From the NCBI GenBank assembly GCA_035511075.1, contig DATKFW010000132.1, positions 1 to 64,000 on the forward strand: a stretch of 64,000 bases of DNA, read 5' to 3'. A program made the position numbers and the translations under genes. The DNA is from DATAUD01 sp035511075 (GTDB lineage: Bacteria > Verrucomicrobiota > Verrucomicrobiia > Limisphaerales > Palsa-1400). The notes under the pieces were generated by a model, which saw nothing but the letters and a program-made list of their open reading frames with translations, did not search any database and was not told the origin of the DNA. Below, in pieces: positions 52,551 through 61,154 of the stretch (its first letter is position 1; each line of letters opens with the position of its first letter).

Positions 52551-52824
52551 TCGCCACGCGGTCTGCCCGACCGAGCTCTTTTCAAAACACGCTGGCAGAT
52601 TTTTCAGGTTTTTCGTGTGTCTTTCTCCGCGCGCTCCGCGAGAAGAGACGCCTCATGAAACCAAACGAGATCACCGCGCATCGTCAACGGGCGTCCTCAA
52701 CCGCAGGCAGCGGCGCGGGAAATCAAGCGAGAGTTCCCGCGCAGGGGACTCAGAGAATGTGCATTCTGGCGGAGCCGAAAGGTCTCGAAGAAACGGAACC
52801 ACGAATTTCACGGACTGTTCATCC
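52551..52824. other. intergenic region without a recognised gene
   Basis: Separates the secreted protein from the convergent response-regulator gene. A 74-codon frame starting MKPNEITAHRQRASSTAGSG can be drawn from 52,655. It runs into the response-regulator gene on the other strand and resembles nothing known. No clear terminator hairpin was found. Confidence 0.35.
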
Positions 52825-53511
52825 TCAGAGGATGGTCAACTGGACGCTGCTCTCGATGATGCCTGCGGCAATGGCGTAGCGGGTCAGGCCGGCGGTGTCA
52901 TGGATGTCAAGCTTTGACATGAGATGCTCGCGATGTTTCTCGACTGTTTTGATGCCGATGCCGAGTTCGGCGGCTGTTTCCTTGTTGGCTTTGCCTTCGG
53001 CGATGAGTTGAAGCACTTCTATCTCGCGCGAAGTCAGTTGGACATTTTTCGCAGTCACGGACCCTGGGCAGCCAGGCAACCGGGGAGCCAGATGATCGAG
53101 ACGATCCAGACGCCTGGAAACTGAAGCGCTGAAGAATTTTTTTCCTTTTTGCACCTCCCGAATCGCCTTGCAGACGTCGTGGGAGGAGGTTTGTTTGACC
53201 AGAAATCCGACAGCGCCGACTTCCATCGCGTTTTTGACGTAGGCGTCGTCACTGTGCGCCGAGAGAATAAGCACTTTGGCGTCGGGGCAAGTCTTGAGCA
53301 CCTGGCGCGTCGCCTCCAGGCCATTGAGCAAGGGCATCGCGATGTCCATCAAGATGACGGCCGGACGAAGTTTGTTGGCCAGGTCAACGGCCTGGCGTCC
53401 GTCCTGGGCTTCGCCGACGACTTGCAGGCCCCCTTCCAGCTCGAGCATTTTGCGAAAACCTTCGCGCACAATCGTATGATCTTCGGCCAGTAAGACAGTA
53501 ATAGGTTTCAT
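52825..53511 (-). CDS. NarL/LuxR-type response regulator
   Basis: Two-component response regulator of 228 residues. The receiver domain (1-125) has the acidic pair at Glu10-Asp11 (LLAEDHTIVREGFR), phospho-acceptor Asp56 (AVILMDIAMPLLNG) and Lys in GFLVKQTSS. The C-terminal LuxR helix-turn-helix (about 160-215) reads LTSREIEVLQLIAEGKANKE. It overlaps the kinase gene upstream by 4 bases and is surely its partner. Targets unknown. Confidence 0.95.
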   Translation of the reverse strand: MKPITVLLAEDHTIVREGFRKMLELEGGLQVVGEAQDGRQAVDLANKLRPAVILMDIAMPLLNGLEATRQVLKTCPDAKVLILSAHSDDAYVKNAMEVGAVGFLVKQTSSHDVCKAIREVQKGKKFFSASVSRRLDRLDHLAPRLPGCPGSVTAKNVQLTSREIEVLQLIAEGKANKETAAELGIGIKTVEKHREHLMSKLDIHDTAGLTRYAIAAGIIESSVQLTIL

Positions 53512-54674
53512 GGTGGTATTAATGCGATGTTCGGTGATTTTTTCCGCGAGGCTTTCCGCAGGGCGAATGGAACGTCAGCCCGGACCGTGGTGCCGTGGCC
53601 CGGCGCGGATTCGATGGAAAAGGCGCCGCCGACCATTTCGACCCGCTCCCGCATGCCGAGCAGTCCCAGCCGTTTGCCGTTGCTGGCCCGCAATTTGTGC
53701 TCGACTCGAAAGGAACTGCCATCGTCCTTGATTTCCAGACGCGCTGCGCCAGGAAATTTTCGGATGCTCACGTCCACGCGACTGGCTTTGGCGTGGCGGG
53801 CGACATTGGTGAGGGATTCCTGGGCGACACGAAAGAGAATTGTGCGCTTGGCGGCATCCAATTGCTCCACCGCGGCGTACGCAGTCAAATGAGCGCGGAC
53901 GCCGGTGCGCGCGGCGAAATTTTTCATGTAGGAATGGAGGGCGGGAATGAGACCGAGATCATCGAGCACGGCGGGGCGCAATTCTCGGGCGAAGCGATGC
54001 ACGATGTCCACCGATCTCGCCACCAGGCGTTGAGTGCGGGCGATATTGCGATCCAGACCCGCGGTGTTGACCGCGGCCTCCTTTTTCAAGGCCGCCAGGC
54101 GGATATTGATGCCTGTGAGGGTTTGGGCGATGACATCATGGAGTTCGCGGCTGATTTCCTTTCGTTCCTCCTCCTGTGCTGAGAGAATCTGTCGGGACAA
54201 CCGCCGCAATTGTTCCTGGAGGCGCTCCGACTTATCCAGCAACTGCGCGTAATGACCCTCGCTTTTTTTGAGGGCCTGCTCGACCGCCTTGCGCTGGGTG
54301 ATTTCCATGTTCAATTCCAGATTGGCGGCGGCCAGTTCCACCGTGCGCTGGCTCAAGGTCTCGATGAATTTCTTCAGGAGGGCGGCGGCGTCCCGGCCGC
54401 TGCGATGGGTCCTCTCGATGGGCGTGATCGCCGTCGCAAAGAAAATGCCCGCCTGCTTGATGAGGGCGGCGCGCTTTTCGGGGCGACAGGGCGGCAACAG
54501 TTCGTTGACCAGGGTTTGCTCGTGGAGCTTGGCCAGGTCGAGGGTTTGCAAGCCGGCGGCCAGTGCCTGGTTGCCCAGTCCTCGCGCCGACTCCAGGCCT
54601 GCCTGCAGGCCCTGCGTCAAGTGCGTTCGCAACGCCGCCTGATAGCGTCGCGATATGTTGAGCTTGCTTTTCAT
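53508..54674 (-). CDS. sensor histidine kinase (HisKA_3, cytoplasmic) with RsbU_N-like N-terminus
   Basis: Histidine kinase of 388 residues with no transmembrane segment. The N-terminal helical domain (about 8-95, including LDLAKLHEQTLVNELLPP) resembles the RsbU N-terminal dimerisation domain. A coiled coil follows (about 105-165). HisKA_3 has phospho-acceptor His179 (EISRELHDVIAQTLTGI). The HATPase domain has the N-box FRVAQESLTNVARHAKAS, the G1 box EIKDDGSSF and GLLGMRERVEMVGG. It overlaps both neighbouring genes by 4 bases, which points to coupled production with its regulator and with a degenerate paralogue upstream. Confidence 0.93.
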   Translation of the reverse strand: MKSKLNISRRYQAALRTHLTQGLQAGLESARGLGNQALAAGLQTLDLAKLHEQTLVNELLPPCRPEKRAALIKQAGIFFATAITPIERTHRSGRDAAALLKKFIETLSQRTVELAAANLELNMEITQRKAVEQALKKSEGHYAQLLDKSERLQEQLRRLSRQILSAQEEERKEISRELHDVIAQTLTGINIRLAALKKEAAVNTAGLDRNIARTQRLVARSVDIVHRFARELRPAVLDDLGLIPALHSYMKNFAARTGVRAHLTAYAAVEQLDAAKRTILFRVAQESLTNVARHAKASRVDVSIRKFPGAARLEIKDDGSSFRVEHKLRASNGKRLGLLGMRERVEMVGGAFSIESAPGHGTTVRADVPFALRKASRKKSPNIALIPP

Positions 54675-55375
54675 GAGTTCTCGAATCCGCGGGCGACCCG
54701 GCGCACGGACATGGTCGACTCTACCAGCAAACGTTGTGTGATGGCGATTTCGTTTTTGAGACCCTTGCTGTTGACGCGCGCCTCCTGCTTCAAAGAGAGC
54801 AGCCGCACATTGATGCCCAAGAGCGTCTGGGCGACTTCGTTCCGGAGTTCACAACTGACCTTCCTACGTTCATCCTCCTGCGTCGCCAGGAGTTGATGTG
54901 TCACGCGCCGCAAATCTTCCTGCAGTTGGAGGGAGTCGCTTAGCAGCCTGTTGTAATGTTCACCGTTTTTCTTAAGGGCGGCTTCCACTTTCTTGCGCTG
55001 GGTGACGCCGCGTTTCAACTGGACGTTGGCGGCGGCCAATTCCATCGCGCGCCGGTTGAGCGACCGAGTGACCCGGTTCAAATCGATTCTGCCCTGGCGG
55101 GCGGCGCGATGAGTCTCCACGACTGGCGTGATGGCTTCGGCAAAAAAGATCGCCGCCCGTTTGGTCATCTCGTCTTTAGGACTGGACGATTCCAACGTGG
55201 CGAGTGCCTGCTCGTGAATGCGGGCCAACTCCAAAGTTTCAAGTTGCTGGGCCACCGCCTGGCGTCCCAGTTTCAATGCCGGCTGCAAACTCGCGGCCGA
55301 ATTCTCCTTCAAGTGGTTGGCAAGCGCGGCCAAGTACCGTCCGGCCAGGAGGCTCATTTTATTTTTCATTTGCAT
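54671..55375 (-). CDS. degenerate histidine-kinase paralogue lacking the phospho-His and ATPase domain
   Basis: Protein of 234 residues from the ATG at 55375, which has GAGG at a good distance. It is colinear with the N-terminal ~230 residues of the kinase encoded next: RsbU_N-like helices, ELAAANVQLKRGVTQRKKVE coiled coil, and DERRKVSCELRNEVAQTLLG. At the position of the kinase's phospho-acceptor His there is Arg178 (CELRNE versus RELHDV), and no HATPase domain follows. The gene is intact and overlaps the kinase gene by 4 bases, so it is probably a functional partner or brake rather than debris. Confidence 0.88.
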   Translation of the reverse strand: MQMKNKMSLLAGRYLAALANHLKENSAASLQPALKLGRQAVAQQLETLELARIHEQALATLESSSPKDEMTKRAAIFFAEAITPVVETHRAARQGRIDLNRVTRSLNRRAMELAAANVQLKRGVTQRKKVEAALKKNGEHYNRLLSDSLQLQEDLRRVTHQLLATQEDERRKVSCELRNEVAQTLLGINVRLLSLKQEARVNSKGLKNEIAITQRLLVESTMSVRRVARGFENS

Positions 55376-55496
55376 GACCACCTCACCGCCCAACTGTCAA
55401 TGTCAACGCGGCGGTATTGATTCCCACGTTATCCGTCGGTTGTCCGCGTTAAATATTAGGTGTTACCCTACCCACTGTGGCGGCAATTGTCCGTGA

Positions 55497-58184
55497 TTAC
55501 CGGCCGCTCCGTCGGACCATATCTTCCACCTGCCGGTTAAAATTCTCCGCGCGGACCAATGCCTCCAATGGCAGATGCATGCGGTAGCGCCAGTAATAGT
55601 TCGAGACTGCCGGTACGTTGATCCGTTCCGCGTCCACGTCGACGCGACGCAGCGCGGCGTCCATCCCCAGGAGGTCCTGCAATTGAAAAATGCTCCACAT
55701 CGCCGGGGAATCCAAATGCTGGCGGACGATATCCCGGTTGATCCACGGCTCGCATTGAGTTGGCGCCGGGCCGGCCTGGAGGAGTTGCTGGTTGAAGAAT
55801 TTTTGCGTGATGGCCTTGTCTTCAAGCCACCAGCCGCGAATCGTGCTCATGTCATGGGTCGCGGGCGTGACGACGCTCAGATACGGAGCGTCCGCCGGAG
55901 GAGAAAAATCCGTGTTCGATGACTTGGGCATGCGTTGAATTTCCAGGCTCAAGAGGGCGAGTTCCTTCATTACTTCGGGGACACAGACCGGGACCATTCC
56001 CAAATCCTCGCCGCAAATCAACATGTTGGTCACGCGTTTGAGAGCGGGCAGTTTCTGAAGCCCCTGGCGCCGCCAAAAATCGTCCTGGCGCCGGAAAAAA
56101 TAATCCGCGTACAATTCCTTCATCTGCGCCTGGATATTCTCGTCCAATTGCCGGAACGAAGACGTTTGCTCCATGCCCAGCCGAAAATGAAATTCCGCGC
56201 CCGGAGTCTCGATCATCAACACGTTGCTGATCAAATCAAAGAGACCCTCCTTCAAACCCGCGTCGCGCCCGCTATTTTCCGGCAGCGCAAAATGTTTTTC
56301 CACGTCCCGTTGCGTCGCAAATTCCGGCTTTGGCGAATACGTTCCACCCGCGAGGGGGTTGAGAAATTGGCGCGCCACGCTTTGGGCGTTGTCGCCAAAG
56401 AATTCGCGCAATACGGGGTCATCGATGAAAGGCCTGGCGAACCGTTCGTGGTCAAAGGCGATGTCGCGCGCGGCGAATTCGCCGGGGCGCACCGGAATGG
56501 CGGGCACAAAATAACCGAGAATGCCTTCCACCGCGCTTTGCGGGATGCTCCAGATGCGAAAAAAGCCGAGAATATGATCGATGCGAAAGGCATCGAAATA
56601 GCACCCCATCTGCGCCAGGCGTTGCTTCCACCAGGCAAAGCCATCCTGTTTCATGCGCTGCCAATTGTAAGTGGGAAAGCCCCAGTTCTGGCCCTTGGCT
56701 GCGAAAGGGTCCGGCGGCGCGCCAGCCTGCATGTCGGTGTTGAATAACTCCGGTTGCTGCCACACATCGGCGCCGTGGCGATGGACGCCAATGGCAATGT
56801 CGCCCTTCAAAATCAAGGCCTGGGAATGCAGATATTCGGCCGCTTCGCGCAGTTGGGAGTGCAAATGAAATTGGATGAAACAATGAAAATCCATCTCATC
56901 ACGCGCCGTGGAATCCCGCGCCGCCAATGTGTTTATCTCGGTGGCGTCATAGACTCGGTGTTCCCGCCATTGGCCGGAGTCCGAAGTCCCGAACTTGTCG
57001 CGCAGAAAGCAAAACGCCGCGTACGGCGCGAGCCAGTGCTGGTTTTGCGCGCAAAAATCCTGATACTCCGCGCACGCCAACGTTTCCATTTGCCGCGCCG
57101 GGAAAATATTCCGCAGGAATGCGAGCTTGGCCTCCATCACGGCGACATAATCCACCGTTTCCAGCTTGTTGAGCCGGTCGCGCAGGCGGGCGAGTGCCTC
57201 GGGAAGCCGGTTGCCGGGTCCGGCAAGACGATCAAGATTCAAATAAAGCGGGTGCAGGGCAAAGGCGGAAATGGCGGCGTACGGATACGAGTCGGCCGCC
57301 GTGTGGTTGGCGCAGGTATCGTTGACCGGCAGGATTTGAATCAGTTTAAGCCCGGTGCGGCGGGCCCAATCCGCCAGAAGGGGCAAATCCAGGAATTCGC
57401 CGACGCCGAAGCTTTTTTCGCTGCGCAGGCTGAAGACTGGTATGGCGACGCCCGCCCCGCGCCACGGCTTGCCCGGCAGCCGCGCGAACCCGTCATTGAC
57501 GATGACCTGTGAGCCCTGACTGGCGGGTTCGGCGAGCACGCGATTGTCGCCCGCCTCATAGCGGACAAACGCCTTCCGTTCGGTGTCATAGACGCCGTAT
57601 TTGTAAGCGAGAGGAAATAATTCCCGCGCGAGGTCGAGCCGGACACTGAAGCATCCGGGGGAGCGTCGCAGCAACACCGGCGCGGCCTGGTTCCAAGCGC
57701 CCATCGTGCCGGCGCTGCCCAGCAGGCAGAGGGTCTGGCCTTTGGGGAGCAACGGCGCTTTGACATTGAACCAATGGGTGGCGCCGCCGGGCGGTGTGGC
57801 GTCACCCGCCTCTTCCTCCGTCCGGAGCAAAACAGTTTTGAATGGCTCGGTGAAAAAAACATTCTCGACCGTCGCCAGGTCGTTCCACGAATCGATGACA
57901 ACGGCGTGTCCGCCGGTCAGACGCGCAAGATCAAGTTTTCGGTCCGCGCCGAAATCCTCGACCACGGGACCGTCGGGGTTGCGCAAGATAAAATAATAAC
58001 TCAGCGGGGTATCGGGCAGCGGCGAATCCGGAAATTCAAGCGCAGCCTCCCAGAATTCCTCATTCACATAACGCAAAGGCAGGGCGTTTTCCTGGCGGCC
58101 GCCGCCAAGCCGTTCGTGATCGCCGCAAAGAAACAGGGACTGGCCCAAGCGCGTATAGTAACGCAATCGAATGGTCAGTTTCAT
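55497..58184 (-). CDS. malQ: 4-alpha-glucanotransferase with two starch-binding domains (DPE2-like)
   Basis: GH77 disproportionating enzyme of 895 residues. Two N-terminal CBM20 starch-binding domains (about 1-115 and 130-235; signatures TRLGQSLFLCGD and LPKGQTLCLLGSAGTMGAWN) precede the catalytic barrel. This layout is that of plant/amoebal DPE2 and some bacterial enzymes, rather than of short MalQ. Catalytic acids are in FDAFRIDHILGFFRIW (nucleophile Asp), ICGEDLGMVP (acid/base Glu) and TPATHDMSTIRGW. It transfers glucan units between maltodextrins or to polysaccharide. It is grouped with a sugar transporter and an amylase. Confidence 0.95.
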   Translation of the reverse strand: MKLTIRLRYYTRLGQSLFLCGDHERLGGGRQENALPLRYVNEEFWEAALEFPDSPLPDTPLSYYFILRNPDGPVVEDFGADRKLDLARLTGGHAVVIDSWNDLATVENVFFTEPFKTVLLRTEEEAGDATPPGGATHWFNVKAPLLPKGQTLCLLGSAGTMGAWNQAAPVLLRRSPGCFSVRLDLARELFPLAYKYGVYDTERKAFVRYEAGDNRVLAEPASQGSQVIVNDGFARLPGKPWRGAGVAIPVFSLRSEKSFGVGEFLDLPLLADWARRTGLKLIQILPVNDTCANHTAADSYPYAAISAFALHPLYLNLDRLAGPGNRLPEALARLRDRLNKLETVDYVAVMEAKLAFLRNIFPARQMETLACAEYQDFCAQNQHWLAPYAAFCFLRDKFGTSDSGQWREHRVYDATEINTLAARDSTARDEMDFHCFIQFHLHSQLREAAEYLHSQALILKGDIAIGVHRHGADVWQQPELFNTDMQAGAPPDPFAAKGQNWGFPTYNWQRMKQDGFAWWKQRLAQMGCYFDAFRIDHILGFFRIWSIPQSAVEGILGYFVPAIPVRPGEFAARDIAFDHERFARPFIDDPVLREFFGDNAQSVARQFLNPLAGGTYSPKPEFATQRDVEKHFALPENSGRDAGLKEGLFDLISNVLMIETPGAEFHFRLGMEQTSSFRQLDENIQAQMKELYADYFFRRQDDFWRRQGLQKLPALKRVTNMLICGEDLGMVPVCVPEVMKELALLSLEIQRMPKSSNTDFSPPADAPYLSVVTPATHDMSTIRGWWLEDKAITQKFFNQQLLQAGPAPTQCEPWINRDIVRQHLDSPAMWSIFQLQDLLGMDAALRRVDVDAERINVPAVSNYYWRYRMHLPLEALVRAENFNRQVEDMVRRSGR

Positions 58185-58193
58185 GCGCGGGCG

Positions 58194-59582
58194 TCAGGGG
58201 CACGCGGGTTTTTCATCCACCCACTGCGCCAGCGCCGCCGCCAGCAACAGGAAAACGCCGCCCGCCATCACGGCGTAAACAAGGTTGCCTCCGAGGAAAT
58301 TTTTCACCAGTGGACCAAATGTAAGCGCGGCGATGATTTCCGGCAATACTATGAAAAAATTGAAAATGCCCATGTAAACGCCCATCCGTTCCGCCGGCAG
58401 CGCCCCGGACAAGATGGCGTAGGGCATCGAAAGAATGGAGGCCCACGCCACGCCGCCCAGCGCAAGCGCCAGCAGCAACAGGCCCTTGTGTTCCTCGCCG
58501 TGAATGAAGCCGATCGCCAGCAGTCCGATGCCGCCGAGGGCCAGGCAGATTCCGTGAATGCGCTTGCGCGCCATCTTGCGCGAAGCGGCCATCAAGGCAA
58601 ACGCCGCCAAAAAAGTCACTGCGTCCTTTACCGCATAACAAACTCCAGCCCATTCCGCGCCGCGTTTAAAGACGTCCGAGCGTGGGTCGCTGTTGCCAAA
58701 AACAACGGGCACCGCATTGGAAAAATGAAGCCACATGCAAAAGAGGCCCAACCATGTAAAGAATTGCATACATGCCAGGCGCTTCATCGTGCCGGGCATT
58801 TCCACCAGCGCGCTGGGAATCTCGCGCAAGAGGGCCGCCAGACCGCCCGACTTTTTCCGGCGGAACGCCTCAAGGTCGGGAGGCGGATATTCGCCGCTGG
58901 AGCAAACCGTCCACAAAACCGCGCCGAGAAACGCGGCGGCGCCGAGGTAAAAGGAAAGCTTCACATTCGGCGGGATGGAGTTGGCGCCGGTCGTGTCGCT
59001 GGTGACGTGGAACCAATTTTTCAAAATATACGGCAGCATGTCGGCGATCACCGCGCCCACGCCGATGAAAAAACTTTGCATCGCGTAACCCATCCCGCGC
59101 TGCTGTTCGGGCAATTTGTCCGCCACGAACGCGCGAAAGGGCTCCATGCTCACGTTGATGGACGCGTCCAGCACCCAGAGCAAACCGGCGGCCATGTAGA
59201 ACATAGGAAGGTGGGGCAGGATCCATTGGGCCAGAGGGCCGGAATTGGGCATCAGCAGCAATGCCAGGGAACTTAGGACGGCGCCGAAAAGGAAATACGG
59301 ACGGCGCCGGCCGAGCTTTCCCCACGTGCGATCGCTCATGCTTCCGATGATGGGTTGGATGATGAAGCCGGTCAGGGGAGCGGCCAGCCACAACTTGGCC
59401 AGTTGATCGTCGCGCGCGCCCAGGTAGGTGTAAATGGGGCTCATGTTGGCCATCTGCAAGCCCCAGCCAAATTGAATGCCCAGAAAGCCGAAGCTCATGT
59501 TCCAGATTTGCCAGAAACCCAACTGGGGCTTGGGCGCGGCGGGACTGAGCCGGGTGGCGGGTTCCTCGGGCGCCGCGCTCAT
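58194..59582 (-). CDS. GPH/SLC45-like sugar MFS transporter
   Basis: Inner-membrane permease of 462 residues with about 12 helices. The first helix region FGFLGIQFGWGLQMANMSPI and loop PIIGSMSDRTWGKLGRRRPY are typical of the sucrose/maltose-type transporters related to SLC45 found next to alpha-glucan genes. The second half includes LGGVAWASILSMPYAILSGA. Its start lies 1 base after the amylase stop (59582), although an ATG at 59612 inside the amylase gene is possible. It probably imports maltose or maltodextrin. Confidence 0.9.
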   Translation of the reverse strand: MSAAPEEPATRLSPAAPKPQLGFWQIWNMSFGFLGIQFGWGLQMANMSPIYTYLGARDDQLAKLWLAAPLTGFIIQPIIGSMSDRTWGKLGRRRPYFLFGAVLSSLALLLMPNSGPLAQWILPHLPMFYMAAGLLWVLDASINVSMEPFRAFVADKLPEQQRGMGYAMQSFFIGVGAVIADMLPYILKNWFHVTSDTTGANSIPPNVKLSFYLGAAAFLGAVLWTVCSSGEYPPPDLEAFRRKKSGGLAALLREIPSALVEMPGTMKRLACMQFFTWLGLFCMWLHFSNAVPVVFGNSDPRSDVFKRGAEWAGVCYAVKDAVTFLAAFALMAASRKMARKRIHGICLALGGIGLLAIGFIHGEEHKGLLLLALALGGVAWASILSMPYAILSGALPAERMGVYMGIFNFFIVLPEIIAALTFGPLVKNFLGGNLVYAVMAGGVFLLLAAALAQWVDEKPACP

Positions 59583-59583
59583 A

Positions 59584-61059
59584 TCAGGGGCGCGCCGAGC
59601 CGACCTGGACATTGCCGGCGTCTGAAGCGGCAGGTTTGGCAGCGGTCAGATCGCGCTGATAAATGCGCCATTCAAAGCTTCCCAAATGAACCGATGGAAA
59701 ATCCTGGTCGGGGACCTCGGGCATTCCGGAGATTCCAACCGGCTTGAAGTCCTCGCTATTATCGACCTCGACCCGTCCGCTGAGGGGACGATTGGAGAAA
59801 TTGATCACCACCACGAATTCCGCGTTTTCATCCGCGCGCTCGAACGTCACGAGACTGTCTTCCTTTGAATTCGGCAGCCAAACGACGCGCCCGTCGCGAA
59901 ACGGAGCGTGCTCCTTGCGCGAGCGGATAAGGGCGCGATAAATTTTGCGCAAAGGCGGACGGCCCTTGGGTGACCAGTCAACAGGCAACTTGTTGAAGAG
60001 GGCGGGGTCGCCGGATTCCGTCGCATCGCCCACTTCCATTCCGTTGTAAAGCAGCGGGACGCCGTCCAGCGTGAACATGAGCGCCGAAGCCGCCAAAGCG
60101 CCGCGCACCCCGAAGCGCGAAACGGCGCGCGGTTCATCGTGATCGTCGGAGACGCGCATGTGAAGCGCATCGCGCGGGAAGAGCCGCTCGCTCTCCTGCC
60201 ACGAAGCGCGAAGATTGGAGGCCGGCGCGCCTTTGGTCAGGACGTCATTGAGCGCGCCCATGAGAGGCCAGCCGTAATCGACGTCAAAAGCCTTGACCAG
60301 CAATTCGGGTTTGCTCGCCTCGGCCAGCAGGATGATGTCCGGCTTGACGCTTTCGAGTTGAGTCCGCGCCGTTTCCCAGAAATCCGTTGGCACCATTGAA
60401 GCCACGTCGCATCTGAAACCATCCACGTCGCACGTCTGCACCCAATATTTCATCAACTTGAGGACATATTCCCGAAGCTGGGGGTTGTCATAATTCAGCC
60501 CGGCCACGTCGCTCCATTCCGGCATAGGCGGGATGACCTGGCCCCCGGCGTTGTGCTTGTAATACTCCGGGTGCCGCATCAGCACGCTGTCCCACGCCGT
60601 GTGGTTGACAACAAGGTCCATGATTACCTTGAGCTGGCGCTTGTGCGCTTCGGCGACAAGCCGTTTGAAATCGTCCAATGTTCCGTAATCGGGATTCACG
60701 GCGTAATAATCCTTGACGGAATAAGGGCTGCCAAACTGGCCTTTGCGGAGCTTTTCTCCGATCGGATGGATCGGCATGATCCAAAGAATAGTCACGCCCA
60801 GGTCCTTCAATTCATCCAGGCGCGCGGTGACGCCATCCAGATTGGCGGCGGGTGAAAAATCGCGCGGAAAAACTTCGTAAAACACGCCGTCGCGCAGCCA
60901 CGCCGGGGAAGATCGCGCCGGCAGTTGGCCAGGATTTTCCGCAGCCGCAAGGTTGCAAAGCAACATCACGGCAGCCAAAAAGCCGATGAAGTTAGGAAGC
61001 CTCGGTTGCGTTCTTATCGGTGACAATCCATTGGAAGTTACTGGAGCCACCCTGTTCAC
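59584..61059 (-). CDS. secreted GH13 alpha-amylase-family enzyme
   Basis: Exported glycoside hydrolase of 491 residues with a GTG start and a signal sequence ending near VMLLCNLAAAEN. The GH13 regions are present: region I VIMDLVVNHTAWDS, region II DGFRCDVASMVP (nucleophile), region III ILLAEASKPE (acid/base) and region IV MRVSDDHDEPRA (stabilising Asp). A C-terminal beta domain follows (about 390-480). It would cleave alpha-glucans outside the cytoplasm and feed the adjacent transporter. The DDHDEP form of region IV differs slightly from the usual NHD. Confidence 0.93.
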   Translation of the reverse strand: MNRVAPVTSNGLSPIRTQPRLPNFIGFLAAVMLLCNLAAAENPGQLPARSSPAWLRDGVFYEVFPRDFSPAANLDGVTARLDELKDLGVTILWIMPIHPIGEKLRKGQFGSPYSVKDYYAVNPDYGTLDDFKRLVAEAHKRQLKVIMDLVVNHTAWDSVLMRHPEYYKHNAGGQVIPPMPEWSDVAGLNYDNPQLREYVLKLMKYWVQTCDVDGFRCDVASMVPTDFWETARTQLESVKPDIILLAEASKPELLVKAFDVDYGWPLMGALNDVLTKGAPASNLRASWQESERLFPRDALHMRVSDDHDEPRAVSRFGVRGALAASALMFTLDGVPLLYNGMEVGDATESGDPALFNKLPVDWSPKGRPPLRKIYRALIRSRKEHAPFRDGRVVWLPNSKEDSLVTFERADENAEFVVVINFSNRPLSGRVEVDNSEDFKPVGISGMPEVPDQDFPSVHLGSFEWRIYQRDLTAAKPAASDAGNVQVGSARP

Positions 61060-61154
61060 ACCACCGCATAAACATGCGGGGATGCCCTCGCAAAGTGGTC
61101 GTTATGACGGATGTGAGACTTGTCGTTGTCGGCCATTTGGCTCATAGTTGGACG

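Noticed and set aside
52655..52879. 74-codon frame after the secreted Ig protein
   Set aside because: It runs antisense into the response-regulator gene and has no ribosome-binding site or homologue I know.
57774..59276. 500-codon frame antisense to malQ and the sugar transporter
   Set aside because: It crosses a gene boundary and is rich in Arg/His/Gln without any fold signal.
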